This document shows positions 35,171-43,229 of a stretch of DNA of 62,767 nt, one piece after another. The stretch is from Azohydromonas sediminis (GTDB taxonomy: Bacteria > Pseudomonadota > Gammaproteobacteria > Burkholderiales > Burkholderiaceae_C), in NCBI RefSeq assembly GCF_003574675.1, contig NZ_QOAZ01000021.1:1-62767 (forward strand), read 5' to 3'. Under the pieces are notes generated by a model. That model did not search any database. It had not been told where the DNA came from and was given only the letters and a program-made list of their open reading frames with translations. The position numbers were made by a program, and so were the translations under genes. Position 1 is the stretch's first letter. Every line of letters starts with the position of its first letter.

Positions 35171-36121
35171 ATGCCGACCCGATCCGCTCCCCGCGGCCGA
35201 CGCACGCGCCCGATCGCGCTCGCTTCGCTGCGCGGCTTCGAGGCCGCCGCGCGGCGGCTGTCGTTCACCGCGGCGGCGCACGAGCTGCACCTGACGCAGT
35301 CGTCGATCAGCCGCCAGGTCGCGGCGCTCGAGCGCCAGGTCGGCACGGCGCTGTTCGTGCGCAAGACGCGCGCGCTCGAGCTCACGGCCGCCGGCGCCGC
35401 GCTGCAGCGCGCGGTGCAGCAGGCGCTCGCGTCGATCGACCAGTGCGTCGGCGAGATCCGCGGCGTCGGCCATGCGCGCCGCGTCACGCTGACGACCTAC
35501 GCGTCGTTCGCGTCGCTGTGGCTGGTGCCGCGGCTGGCCGGGTTCCAGCGCGCGCACCCCGACATCGAGATCCGCCTCGACGCGTCGGACCGCGTCGTCG
35601 ACCTGCGCGCCGAAGACGTCGACCTCGCGATCCGCTGGGTGCCGCACGAGCGCACGCCGCCGGGTGCGACGCTGCTCGTCGACGACGTCGTCGCCCCTGC
35701 GCTCAGCCCGCGCCTGCTCGAGCAGGCCGCGGTGCACGCGCCGGCCGACCTCGCGCGCTGGCCGCTGCTCGACCTCGACGACAGCGTCGCCGGGGCGCGG
35801 CGGCTGGGCTGGGCGTCGTGGTTCGCGTTCGCCGGCGCCGGCGTCGTCGCACCGCGCGCGGGCCGGCTCGTGTTCTCGTTCGTCGACCAGGCGGTGCAGG
35901 CCGCGATCCGCGGCCAGGGCGTCGCACTGGTGCGCTCGCCGTTCCTGCAGGACTGCGTGGCCAGCGGCGACCTCGTGATGCCGCTGCCGCAGCTGCGCAT
36001 GCCCGCGGGCTTTCGCCATGTGCTGGTGGTCAACCCGGCGACGGCGCGGCGCGCGCACGTCGAAGCCTTCGTCGCGTGGCTGCACGCGCAGTTCCAGCAG
36101 GCACCGCGGCTGGCCGATTGA
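35171..36121 (+). CDS. LysR family transcriptional regulator (GcvA-like)
   Basis: A 316-residue regulator. The N-terminal winged helix-turn-helix is LASLRGFEAAARRLSFTAAAHELHLTQSSISRQVAALERQVGTALFVR, the GcvA-type pattern. The effector domain follows: TLTTYASFASLWLVPRLAGFQRAHPDIEIRL, DLAIRW. Homologues next to DUF2917 genes are common in Burkholderiales, so DUF2917 is the likely target; the ligand is unknown. The promoter predicts a transcript that starts at the ATG. Confidence 0.9.
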   Translation: MPTRSAPRGRRTRPIALASLRGFEAAARRLSFTAAAHELHLTQSSISRQVAALERQVGTALFVRKTRALELTAAGAALQRAVQQALASIDQCVGEIRGVGHARRVTLTTYASFASLWLVPRLAGFQRAHPDIEIRLDASDRVVDLRAEDVDLAIRWVPHERTPPGATLLVDDVVAPALSPRLLEQAAVHAPADLARWPLLDLDDSVAGARRLGWASWFAFAGAGVVAPRAGRLVFSFVDQAVQAAIRGQGVALVRSPFLQDCVASGDLVMPLPQLRMPAGFRHVLVVNPATARRAHVEAFVAWLHAQFQQAPRLAD

Positions 36122-36150
36122 CGCCGCCGGGACGCGGCGCCGGCGTTGCC

Positions 36151-36156
36151 TATCAT
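36151..36156 (+). promoter_or_regulatory. -10-like TATCAT 6 nt before the MlaE-like gene
   Basis: TATCAT is followed by CCGGCC and the ATG at 36163, which supports that start and predicts a leaderless mRNA for the Mla-type operon. Confidence 0.5.
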
Positions 36157-36162
36157 CCGGCC

Positions 36163-36990
36163 ATGGTGCGCCTCGACTCGAACGCCGACGCCCGCGACGC
36201 ATGGATGTCGCTGCCACGCCTGGCGCCCTGGCGGGCCGTCACGGGCTGGCTCGCCGGCTGGTGGCGCGTGATCCACCTCGGCGCGGTGCTGCTCGTGCTC
36301 GCGCTGTCGCCGTCGAGTTACGCGGCGCGCCACCGGCCGCAGATGGCGCGCCAGCTCGTGCTCGGCACCGCGCCGACGCTGGCGTGGTTCACGCTGCTGT
36401 CGGCGTTCCTGAGCGTCGTGCTGATCCGCATCGTGATCGTCACGGCGCAAAGCTACGGCCTGTCGCAGTACGCGCTCGAGATGGTCGTGCGCGTGCTCGT
36501 GCTCGAGCTGATCCCGCTGGCCGGTGCGCTGTTCGTCGCGCTGCGCTACAGCCTGCCGGCCGGCGCCGAGCTGGTGGGGCTGCGCCGGCGCCTGGGCCTG
36601 GACACGGCGGCGATACGTTCGCGCGCGATGCTGGTTGGCGAGCTGCTGCCGCGCGTGGCGGCCGGCGTGTTCGCGGTGCTGATGCTGGCTGCCGTCAGCT
36701 GCGTCGTCGCGCTCGTGATCGCGTACGTGTCGATCCACGGCCTGACACCGTGGGCGCTGGCGGGCTACACGCGTACGGTGGGTCACATCTTCAACCCGCC
36801 AGTGGTGCTGATCTTCAGCCTGAAGACGCTCGCCTTCAGCCTGACGGTCGCGCTGATCCCGATCGCCTCGGCGGTGTACGACGCTCCGCCGGGCGCCTCG
36901 CGCACGCGCGTCGAGCTGCGCGCGCTGGTGCGCATGTTCGTGCTGCTGCTGCTCGTCGAGATCGCTTCGCTGATGGGCAACTATTACTGA
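36163..36990 (+). CDS. MlaE-like ABC transporter permease
   Basis: A 275-residue membrane protein of the MlaE/permease family. Family traits are several long helices and the segments SAFLSVVLIRIVIVTAQSYGLSQYALEMVVRVLVLELIPLAGALFVALRYSLPAGAEL, resembling the EPLL/GxxxxGR region of MlaE in position. It forms the membrane core of a phospholipid shuttle with an MCE protein, encoded 7 nt downstream. Unusually the ATPase gene expected in the same cluster is absent. ATG at 36202 (MSLPRL) is an alternative start. Confidence 0.85.
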   Translation: MVRLDSNADARDAWMSLPRLAPWRAVTGWLAGWWRVIHLGAVLLVLALSPSSYAARHRPQMARQLVLGTAPTLAWFTLLSAFLSVVLIRIVIVTAQSYGLSQYALEMVVRVLVLELIPLAGALFVALRYSLPAGAELVGLRRRLGLDTAAIRSRAMLVGELLPRVAAGVFAVLMLAAVSCVVALVIAYVSIHGLTPWALAGYTRTVGHIFNPPVVLIFSLKTLAFSLTVALIPIASAVYDAPPGASRTRVELRALVRMFVLLLLVEIASLMGNYY

Positions 36991-36997
36991 CGACGCG

Positions 36998-37981
36998 ATG
37001 CTGCCCGCGCCCGACAGCCCTGCGCCGCCGACGCCGGCGCGCGACGCGCGGCTTGAGCTCAAGGCCACGCTGCTGCTGGTCGCGCTCGCGCTGCTGCTGG
37101 TCGCCTCGGTGACGTACCTGCTGTACGCGCGCGGCGCGTTCGAGCGCACGCAGGAGCTGGTGCTCGTCGCCGACGACTCCGAGGGCGTCAGCGTCGGCAT
37201 GGACATGACGTTCTCGGGCTTCGCGATCGGGCGCGTGCGCCGCATCGCGCTGGCCGAAGACGGCAGCGTGCGCATCGTCGTCGACGTGCCGGTGCGCGAC
37301 GCGAAGTGGCTGCGCGAGTCGAGCGTGTTCGTGCTGGTGCGTAACCTCGTCGGCGGCACCAGCCTGCGCGCCTACAGCGGCGTGCTGAGCGACCCGCCGC
37401 TGCCGCCGGGTGCCGAGCGGCGCGTGCTGCTCGGCGACGCCACCGCCGAGATCCCGCAGCTCGTGCGCGACGCGCGCGACCTGATCGCCAACCTGAGGGC
37501 GCTGACGGCCGCCGACGCGCCGCTGGCCGGCACGCTGGCACAGGCGCAGCGCTTCGCCGAGCGGCTCAACGCGCCCGGCGGTGCGCTCGGGGCCGTCGTT
37601 GGCGACGAGCAGCAGGCGCGCCGGCTCGTGAGCCGTCTGGAGGGCGCCGTCGCGCGCACCGACACGCTGATCGCGCGCATCGACGGCGTCGTCGCGCGCG
37701 CCGACGCGCGCGTGCTCGGCGACGGCGGCGTGCTCGCCGACGTGCAGGCCGGCGTCGTCGAGCTGCGCGCGCTGCTCGCCGACGCGCGCGCGAGTGTCGA
37801 GAAGGTCAACGCCGTGCTCGACGAGACGAAGGGCATCGCCGGCAACGTGCGCGCGGCCACCGTCGACCTCGACGCGCTGCGCGCCGAGGTCGAGGCGACG
37901 CTGCGCCGCATCGACCACCTGATCGGCGAGGTCAACCGCCGCTGGCCGTTCGCGCGCGACACCGAGGTGAAGCTGCCATGA
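36998..37981 (+). CDS. MlaD/MCE domain protein
   Basis: A 327-residue protein with an N-terminal cytoplasmic tail, one membrane helix (ATLLLVALALLLVASVTYLLYA, about residues 25-46) and an MCE domain: LVLVADDSEGVSVGMDMTFSGFAIGRVRRI. The C-terminal half (about 180-310) is helical and coiled-coil-like. MCE proteins bind lipid in the periplasm and form hexameric rings or tubes. It overlaps the following lipoprotein gene by four bases (ATGA). The partner ATPase is not encoded here. Confidence 0.85.
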   Translation: MLPAPDSPAPPTPARDARLELKATLLLVALALLLVASVTYLLYARGAFERTQELVLVADDSEGVSVGMDMTFSGFAIGRVRRIALAEDGSVRIVVDVPVRDAKWLRESSVFVLVRNLVGGTSLRAYSGVLSDPPLPPGAERRVLLGDATAEIPQLVRDARDLIANLRALTAADAPLAGTLAQAQRFAERLNAPGGALGAVVGDEQQARRLVSRLEGAVARTDTLIARIDGVVARADARVLGDGGVLADVQAGVVELRALLADARASVEKVNAVLDETKGIAGNVRAATVDLDALRAEVEATLRRIDHLIGEVNRRWPFARDTEVKLP

Positions 37982-38622
37982 GCGGCCGCGCGGTGTCGGC
38001 GCTCGTCATCGCCGTGGCACTGGCCGGCTGCGCTGGCACGCCGCCGCCCGACTGGGCCGCCGACGCGAAGGGCGCGCTCGACCGCGCCGTGGCCGCGGCG
38101 CTCGAGGGCCACGCGCGCGTCGAGGCGGTCGAGTTCGAGCGCGCCCGCACGCAGGTCGCGCGCACCGGACGGCCCGAGTTGCTCGCGCGCGTCGAGCTGA
38201 TGCGCTGCGCCGCGCACGCGGCGCGGCTCGACGTGGGGCCGTGCCCGGGCTTCGACGCGCTGCGCGCCGACGCGACGGCGGCCGACCGCGCGTATGCCGA
38301 CTATCTCGCTGGCCGCCTGGAGCCGGCCGATGCCGCGCGGCTGCCCGAGCACCACCGCCGCGCCGCAGCGGGCGACACGAAGGCGCCGATGGCCACCGGC
38401 GACCCGCTGGGCCGCCTCGTGGCCGCGGCCGTGCTGCTGCAGTCGGGACGAGCGACGCACGAGGTCGTCGCGCAGGCCGTCGACGCCGCGTCGTCGCAGG
38501 GCTGGCGGCGCGCGCTGCTGGCCTGGCTGCACGTGCAGCGCAGGCAGGCCGAGCGCGCCGGCGACGCGGCCGAGGCGGCACGCATCCAGCGCCGCATCGA
38601 CGTCGCCGGCGGCACGCGCTGA
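37978..38622 (+). CDS. Lipoprotein, helical, third gene of the Mla-type operon
   Basis: A 214-residue protein with a lipoprotein signal (VSALVIAVALAGC, lipobox LAGC at Cys 18). The mature part is Ala/Arg rich and helical with no family recognised; it could be an outer-membrane anchored partner like the auxiliary lipoproteins seen in other Mla-like clusters. Residue C74 and C83 may be oxidised. It is translationally coupled to the MCE gene. Confidence 0.75.
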   Translation: MSGRAVSALVIAVALAGCAGTPPPDWAADAKGALDRAVAAALEGHARVEAVEFERARTQVARTGRPELLARVELMRCAAHAARLDVGPCPGFDALRADATAADRAYADYLAGRLEPADAARLPEHHRRAAAGDTKAPMATGDPLGRLVAAAVLLQSGRATHEVVAQAVDAASSQGWRRALLAWLHVQRRQAERAGDAAEAARIQRRIDVAGGTR

Positions 38623-38641
38623 GGGCTGCGCCGCCGGCGGC

Positions 38642-39274
38642 TCAGCGCGACATCCAGCGTGCGAGGTCGGCGCCCTGGGGTGTCCCGTCGTGCGCGAGCC
38701 CGTCGGCCACGCCGCGCCGGTCGGCGGCGTCGCGGTTCTGGCTGAGCTTGAACTTGCCTTCGAGCCGCGTCACCGCGATTTCGATGCCGACGATCGCGCG
38801 CAGCATCTGCGCGATGTAGTCGGGCGGCGCGTCGGACACGGCCCACGGCTGCGCGCGCGCCGCCTCGTGCGTGTCGGCCAGCCGCGTGACGAGCGCGTGC
38901 AGCCACGCCGCGTCGTCGACGGCGCGCAGCGGCCCATGTGCGTGCACGACGGCGTAGTTCCACGTCGGCACGACCTTGTGCGTGACGGCCTTGCTCGGGT
39001 ACCACGACGGCGTCACGTAGGCCTGCGGGCCATGGAAGATGGCGAGCACGTCGCGGCCGTCCGCGGTGCGCCACAGCGGGTTGGTGCGCGCGACGTGGCC
39101 GCGCAGCCACCCGTGCGGCGCCTCGGGCGACGCGGCCGGGTCGTACAGCAGCGGGATCGGGTCGGCGTCGAGCGCGCCGTCGTGCCGGTGCACCAGCGTG
39201 GCCAGCGGGTGCGCGCGCATCAGCGTGGCCAGCGCCGCGGGCTCGTCGGTGGCGAAGTGCGCGGGCCGGTACAT
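38642..39274 (-). CDS. FMN-binding negative transcriptional regulator, PaiB-like
   Basis: A 210-residue protein starting MYRPAHFATDEPAALATLMRAHPLATLVHRHDG; PaiB family members share this N-terminus, GHVARTNPLWR, AIFHGPQAYVTPSWYPSK and VPTWNYAVVHAHGPL. They have a split-barrel FMN-binding fold; some are described as transcription repressors, but direct DNA binding is not obvious. The start at 39274 is set by the family N-terminus. It converges with the lipoprotein gene. Confidence 0.85.
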   Translation of the reverse strand: MYRPAHFATDEPAALATLMRAHPLATLVHRHDGALDADPIPLLYDPAASPEAPHGWLRGHVARTNPLWRTADGRDVLAIFHGPQAYVTPSWYPSKAVTHKVVPTWNYAVVHAHGPLRAVDDAAWLHALVTRLADTHEAARAQPWAVSDAPPDYIAQMLRAIVGIEIAVTRLEGKFKLSQNRDAADRRGVADGLAHDGTPQGADLARWMSR

Positions 39275-39336
39275 GTCAGGGGTCCACGTCGAGCATGTGG
39301 CACACGTCGCCGATGGGCCTTGCGCCTTCAAGCGAC

Positions 39337-39415
39337 CGCCGCGGATCCGGCTCGGCCGGTCCGCTGGCGGTGCCCCCTCCCCGGGAGGGGGCGCGCGAAG
39401 CGCGTAGGGGGAGGT
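39337..39415. repeat. Dispersed intergenic repeat, copy 1
   Basis: About 79 bp, closely related to 51046-51124. Shared blocks include CCGCCGCGGATC, TCCGCTGGCGG and GCCCCCT, with a GCG-GAA-GCG-type hairpin. It begins directly after the stop codon of gloA in the gloA reading direction. No T-tract follows, but it may slow or end transcription. Confidence 0.75.
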
Positions 39416-39814
39416 TCACGCGTCGCGCTGGATCAGCTCGATCTTGTAGCCGTCGGGGTCGGTGATGAACGCGATCACCGTCGTGCCGCCCTTGACCGGC
39501 CCCGGCTCGCGCGTGATCGCGCCGCCGTACTGCGCGGCCTTCTCGCGCAGCGCCGCGCAGGACGCGTAGACGTCGTCGACGCCGATCGCGATGTGGCCGT
39601 AGGCGGTGCCCATCTCGTAGCGGTCGACGCCGTAGTTGTAGGTCAGCTCGATCTCGGCCTGCTCGGGGTTCGCGGCGTAGCCGACGAACGCGAGGTCGTA
39701 GTTTTGGTCGGGCCGGCGCGTCGTGCGCAGCAGCTTCATGCCCAGGACCTGGGTGTAGAAGTCGATCGAACGCTGCAGGTTGCCGACGCGCAGCATCGTG
39801 TGGAGCAGTCTCAT
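39416..39814 (-). CDS. gloA: Lactoylglutathione lyase (glyoxalase I)
   Basis: A 132-residue protein, usual length for bacterial GloA. The metal ligands lie in [13 protein letters not shown] (His 5), AEIELTYN (Glu), [10 protein letters not shown] (His) and GYKIELIQR (Glu). It converts the hemithioacetal of methylglyoxal and glutathione into S-lactoylglutathione in the cytosol. Nickel-dependent forms share this short length. Monocistronic; a dispersed repeat follows its stop. Confidence 0.95.
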   Translation of the reverse strand: MRLLHTMLRVGNLQRSIDFYTQVLGMKLLRTTRRPDQNYDLAFVGYAANPEQAEIELTYNYGVDRYEMGTAYGHIAIGVDDVYASCAALREKAAQYGGAITREPGPVKGGTTVIAFITDPDGYKIELIQRDA

Positions 39815-39908
39815 CGTCGTGGGGCCGGCGGGCGCCGGCGACGGGGGGTTGCGATGCCGTCAGCGTACCGCGTCGTGCGCCCCGCTGCAGCGCCGCCGGC
39901 GTTCGGCC

Positions 39909-40481
39909 CTAGGACATCCCGTAGCCCGCCAGCACCGCGACGCCCAGCAGCGCGAACACCGCCGCCGCGATGCGGTGCACCCACGCCACCGGCACCACCT
40001 TGACCGCGCGGTCGCCGAGCAGCACCGCCGGCACGTTGGCGATCATCATTCCCAGCGTGGTGCCGGCGGTGACGGCGACGAGCTGGTCGTACTTCGCGGC
40101 CAGCATCACGGTGGCGACCTGCGTCTTGTCGCCCATCTCGGCGACGAAGAAGGCCACCACCGTCAGCGCGAACACGCCGAGTCGCCCCTGGCCGCGGCCT
40201 TCGACCTCGCCGGCGTCGTCGGGCACCAGCAGCCACACCGCGACGGCGAGGAACGACAGCCCGAGCCCCCAGCGCATCCACTGCGGGTCGATCGTGCGCG
40301 CGAGCCAGGCGCCTAGCGCGGCCGCGGCCGCGTGATTGAGCAGCGTGGCCACGAGGATGCCGGCGATGATCGGCAGCGGCTTGCGGTAGCGCGCGGCCAG
40401 CAGCAGCGCGAGCAGCTGCGTCTTGTCGCCGACCTCGCCGAGCGCGACGACGCCGGTGGAGACGAAGAAGGCTTCGAGCAA
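39909..40481 (-). CDS. GDT1/TMEM165 family divalent cation (Mn) exporter
   Basis: A 190-residue membrane protein with six predicted helices in two halves, each opened by the E-x-GDKT motif: VVALGEVGDKTQLLALLLAARY and FFVAEMGDKTQVATVMLAAKY. The family exports manganese (MntX-like) or exchanges calcium. The start is a TTG at 40481, giving LLEAFFVSTGVV; no ATG is available nearby. It follows an SDR gene on the same strand at 38 nt. Confidence 0.85.
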   Translation of the reverse strand: MLEAFFVSTGVVALGEVGDKTQLLALLLAARYRKPLPIIAGILVATLLNHAAAAALGAWLARTIDPQWMRWGLGLSFLAVAVWLLVPDDAGEVEGRGQGRLGVFALTVVAFFVAEMGDKTQVATVMLAAKYDQLVAVTAGTTLGMMIANVPAVLLGDRAVKVVPVAWVHRIAAAVFALLGVAVLAGYGMS

Positions 40482-40519
40482 GGAGGCGGACGCAGGCGGG
40501 CCGGGGACCGCGGCGCGGC

Positions 40520-41311
40520 TCAGGCCGGCGGCATCGTGTAGTTCAGCGTCATGCGCCCGCCGTCGACGAGCACCGTCTCGCCGGTGACGTAGCTCGCCGC
40601 ATCGCTGAGCAGGAACGCGACGACGTCGGCCACCTCGCGCGGCTCGCCCAGACGGCGCATCGGCGTGCGGCTCATGATGCGCGCCTTGGCCTCGTCGCTG
40701 GTCAGCACGGCGTTCTTCGCCAGCTCGGTGGCGATCGTGCCGGGCGCGACGCCGTTGACGCGGATGCCGTGGTCGACGAGCGCCAGCGCCATCGCGCGCG
40801 TGAGCTGGTCGATGCCGCCCTTGCTCGCGTTGTAGCTGGCGATCGTCGGGATCGCCAGGCGCCCGTTGACCGAGCTCATCTGCACGATCGCGCCGCCGCT
40901 GCCCTGCGCGACCATCTGGCGCGCGACCGCCTGGCCGACGAGGAACGCGCCCTTGAGGTTCACGCCGATCACCGCGTCCCAGTCGGCCTCGGTGATCTCG
41001 AGAAACGGCGCCGCGCGGAAGATGCCGGCGTTGCTGACCAAGCCGTCGATGCGTCCGAACGCGGCCAGCGTCGCGGCCAGCGCCGCGTCGACGTCGGCCT
41101 TGCGCGCGACGTCGCAGTGCACGTAGTGCGTGCGTGCGCCTTGCTGGCTCAGCGACTGCGCGAGCGCGCGGCCGGCGTCGTCGGCGACGTCCCACAGCGA
41201 GACGGCGGCACCGTCGTCGACGAGCCGGCGCACACAGGCCTCGCCGATGCCCTGCGCGGCGCCGGTGACGACGACGACGCGGCCGTCGAGCCCGAAGCGG
41301 ATCGCCGTCAT
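40520..41311 (-). CDS. Short-chain dehydrogenase/reductase
   Basis: A 263-residue NAD(P)-dependent enzyme. The N-terminal cofactor motif is VVVTGAAQGIGEACV, the catalytic Ser is in VQMSSVNGRLA, and the Tyr/Lys pair in ASYNASKGGIDQL. The aspartate of LWDVADD at the end of the second strand suggests NAD rather than NADP. The stop and start codons overlap with the upstream metallo-hydrolase gene (ATGA). Substrate unknown. Confidence 0.9.
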   Translation of the reverse strand: MTAIRFGLDGRVVVVTGAAQGIGEACVRRLVDDGAAVSLWDVADDAGRALAQSLSQQGARTHYVHCDVARKADVDAALAATLAAFGRIDGLVSNAGIFRAAPFLEITEADWDAVIGVNLKGAFLVGQAVARQMVAQGSGGAIVQMSSVNGRLAIPTIASYNASKGGIDQLTRAMALALVDHGIRVNGVAPGTIATELAKNAVLTSDEAKARIMSRTPMRRLGEPREVADVVAFLLSDAASYVTGETVLVDGGRMTLNYTMPPA

Positions 41312-42279
41312 GCGCCCTCCTTGCGGCGGTCGCGGTCGAGCCACGCGGCCATGCCCTGCGCGTTGAGTTCGATGTCCATTGCCAGCAGCGCCTCGATCTC
41401 GGTGGCGGGGCGCCGGCAGCCGTGGTCGTCCAGGCTGTTGACGTACAGCGCCGCGAGCGCGGCCTTCAGCCGCGCGTGGCGGTCGTCGGCGTCGCGCAGC
41501 CGCTGCCCGATCGCGACCATCTCGCGCAGCAGGCCGAGCCCGAGCGCGCCGAGCCGCTGCACGTCGTCCACGCGCCCATAGTGCGTCAGGTACATGCACG
41601 CCGGATCACGCGCGAGCAGGCGGCCGATCGAGTGTTCGAGCGCGTCGGGTTCGAACTGCACCGGCGTCGACGTCGGCAGGATCCACGCGCGGCCGTCGAC
41701 GTCGAACTCGCGGTAGCTCAGCCCGAACGTGTCGCCGGTGAACCAGCCGCGGCTGGCGGCGTCCCAGACGCAGTGGTGGTGGCGCGCGTGGCCCGGCGTG
41801 TCGATGAACGCGAGTGGCCGCCCGGCCAGCTCGACCGTCATGCCGTCGTCGGTCGCGCGTACGCGCTCGGCCGGCACCGGCACGATCTCGCCGTACGAGC
41901 GCACCATCTCGTCGGCGCCGTAGACGGCGGTCGCGCCAGCCCACAGCGCCGAAGGATCGATCATGTGCCGCGCGCCGCGCGGGTGCACGAGCATCGTCGC
42001 GCGCGGCAGCTCGCGCATCAGCGAGCCGGCGCCGCCGGCGTGGTCCAGGTGCACGTGCGTCGGGATCACGTAGTCGACCGCGTCGCGCGCGATGCCCAGC
42101 GCGTCGAGCGCACCGAGCAGGCGCGGCAGCGCGAAGTGCGTGCCGGTGTCGACGAACGCGGCGCGCCCGCGCTCGACGATCAGGTACGCGGCGTCGAAGC
42201 GCGCGCGGTGGAAGCCGGTGTCGATCGCGTGGATGCCGTGGCCCAGCGGCTCGATCCAGGCGGGAAGGGTGGCCGTCAT
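41308..42279 (-). CDS. MBL-fold metallohydrolase
   Basis: A 323-residue protein with the binuclear zinc motif THVHLDHAGG and later ligands in HPRGARHM, DTPGHARHHH and TGDTFGL. The opening AWIEPLGHGIHAIDTGFHRARFDAAYLIVERG resembles the glyoxalase II-like/hydroxyacyl hydrolase group. The C-terminal 80 residues are helical. Start 42279 is preferred over 42288: a TAGAAT hexamer ends 7 nt upstream of the former. Cotranscribed with the SDR gene. Confidence 0.85.
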   Translation of the reverse strand: MTATLPAWIEPLGHGIHAIDTGFHRARFDAAYLIVERGRAAFVDTGTHFALPRLLGALDALGIARDAVDYVIPTHVHLDHAGGAGSLMRELPRATMLVHPRGARHMIDPSALWAGATAVYGADEMVRSYGEIVPVPAERVRATDDGMTVELAGRPLAFIDTPGHARHHHCVWDAASRGWFTGDTFGLSYREFDVDGRAWILPTSTPVQFEPDALEHSIGRLLARDPACMYLTHYGRVDDVQRLGALGLGLLREMVAIGQRLRDADDRHARLKAALAALYVNSLDDHGCRRPATEIEALLAMDIELNAQGMAAWLDRDRRKEGA

Positions 42280-42286
42280 GCGCGGC

Positions 42287-42292
42287 ATTCTA
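42287..42292 (-). promoter_or_regulatory. -10-like TAGAAT 7 nt before the MBL gene
   Basis: On the minus strand TAGAAT is followed by seven bases and the ATG at 42279. A leaderless or nearly leaderless transcript is predicted. Confidence 0.4.
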
Positions 42293-42319
42293 GGCAGCGC
42301 CTTGCCGCGGCCCGCGCGT

Positions 42320-42754
42320 TCAGCGCAGCGCGTCGACGAACTGCTCGTGCCCGACGATGCCGATCTTCGCGACGCCCACGCGCTGCGCGCTCGCGAGCAC
42401 GGCGGCGACGTGCTCGTAGGCCACGTCCTTGCTCGGGCGCACGTGGACCTCGGGTGGGTCGGGGTCGGCGGCCACGCGCTTGAGCCGCGCTTCGAGCTCG
42501 GCGCGGCCGGCGAGCACCTCGCCGCTCCAGCCGAGCGTGCCGTCGGCCTCGATGTCGATGCGCACCGGCGCACGCGGCGGCGCCGGCGGCTGCGTCGCGG
42601 GCACCGGCATCGCCATCTTCACCGCGTGCGTCTGGATCGGGACCGTGATGATCAGCATGATCAGCAGCACCAGCATCACGTCGATCAGCGGCGTGGTGTT
42701 GATGTCGACCATCGGCTCGTCGTCGTCGCGCTGGGGTCCGGGCGGGATCGCCAT
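42320..42754 (-). CDS. exbD: ExbD-like biopolymer transport protein, second copy
   Basis: A 144-residue protein with one N-terminal membrane helix (VMLVLLIMLIITVPIQT) preceded by the essential aspartate in TPLIDVMLVLL, then a periplasmic domain (VRIDIEADGTLGWSGEVLAG). ExbD works with ExbB to power TonB by the proton gradient. It is 16 nt after the other exbD and is the last gene of the tonB-exbB-exbD-exbD operon. The two ExbD proteins differ in their periplasmic parts and may form a heterodimer. Confidence 0.9.
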   Translation of the reverse strand: MAIPPGPQRDDDEPMVDINTTPLIDVMLVLLIMLIITVPIQTHAVKMAMPVPATQPPAPPRAPVRIDIEADGTLGWSGEVLAGRAELEARLKRVAADPDPPEVHVRPSKDVAYEHVAAVLASAQRVGVAKIGIVGHEQFVDALR

Positions 42755-42770
42755 CGCCTGGCTCCTGTCG

Positions 42771-43208
42771 TCAGCGCGCCGCGGCCCGCGCCGGCGGCTC
42801 GGTCAGGAAGCCGACCTTGCGGATGCCCGCGCGCTGGCACGCGAGCACGAGGCGGCCGACCGCCTCGTAGCGCGCCTGCGCGTCGCCGCGGATGTGCACC
42901 TCGGGCTGCGGGGTCTTCACGGCCTCGGCCTTCAGCCGCTCGACGAGCGTCGCGACGTCGGGCACGTATTCGGTACCCCAGAACATCGCGCCGTCGCGGT
43001 TGACGGCGAGCACGATCGTCGGCGGCGGGCTCTGTGCCGGCGTCGTGCGTTCCTTCGGCAGCTCGAGCGGGATCGACGCGGTGACGACGGGGATCGTGAT
43101 CAGGAAGATGATCAGCAGCACGAGCATCACGTCGACCAGCGGCGTCGTGTTGATCGTCGTGTTCAGCGCGTCGTCGTCGCCGTCGGCGCCGGGCAGCGGG
43201 ATGGCCAT
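42771..43208 (-). CDS. exbD: ExbD-like biopolymer transport protein, first copy
   Basis: A 145-residue protein, with the proton-path aspartate in TPLVDVMLVLLIIFLITIPVV and a periplasmic domain ending EVHIRGDAQARYEAVGRLVLACQRAGI. Same architecture as the following gene. It lies 21 nt after exbB. Tandem exbD genes with a MotA/TolQ-type partner are frequent in Burkholderiales TonB operons. Confidence 0.9.
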   Translation of the reverse strand: MAIPLPGADGDDDALNTTINTTPLVDVMLVLLIIFLITIPVVTASIPLELPKERTTPAQSPPPTIVLAVNRDGAMFWGTEYVPDVATLVERLKAEAVKTPQPEVHIRGDAQARYEAVGRLVLACQRAGIRKVGFLTEPPARAAAR

Positions 43209-43229
43209 CGCGGTGCGTCCGTGCGGGGT

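Noticed and set aside
42288-42297. Upstream start for the MBL gene (MPRMTATL)
   Set aside because: The TAGAAT -10 candidate overlaps it and points to a transcript that begins next to the downstream ATG at 42279.
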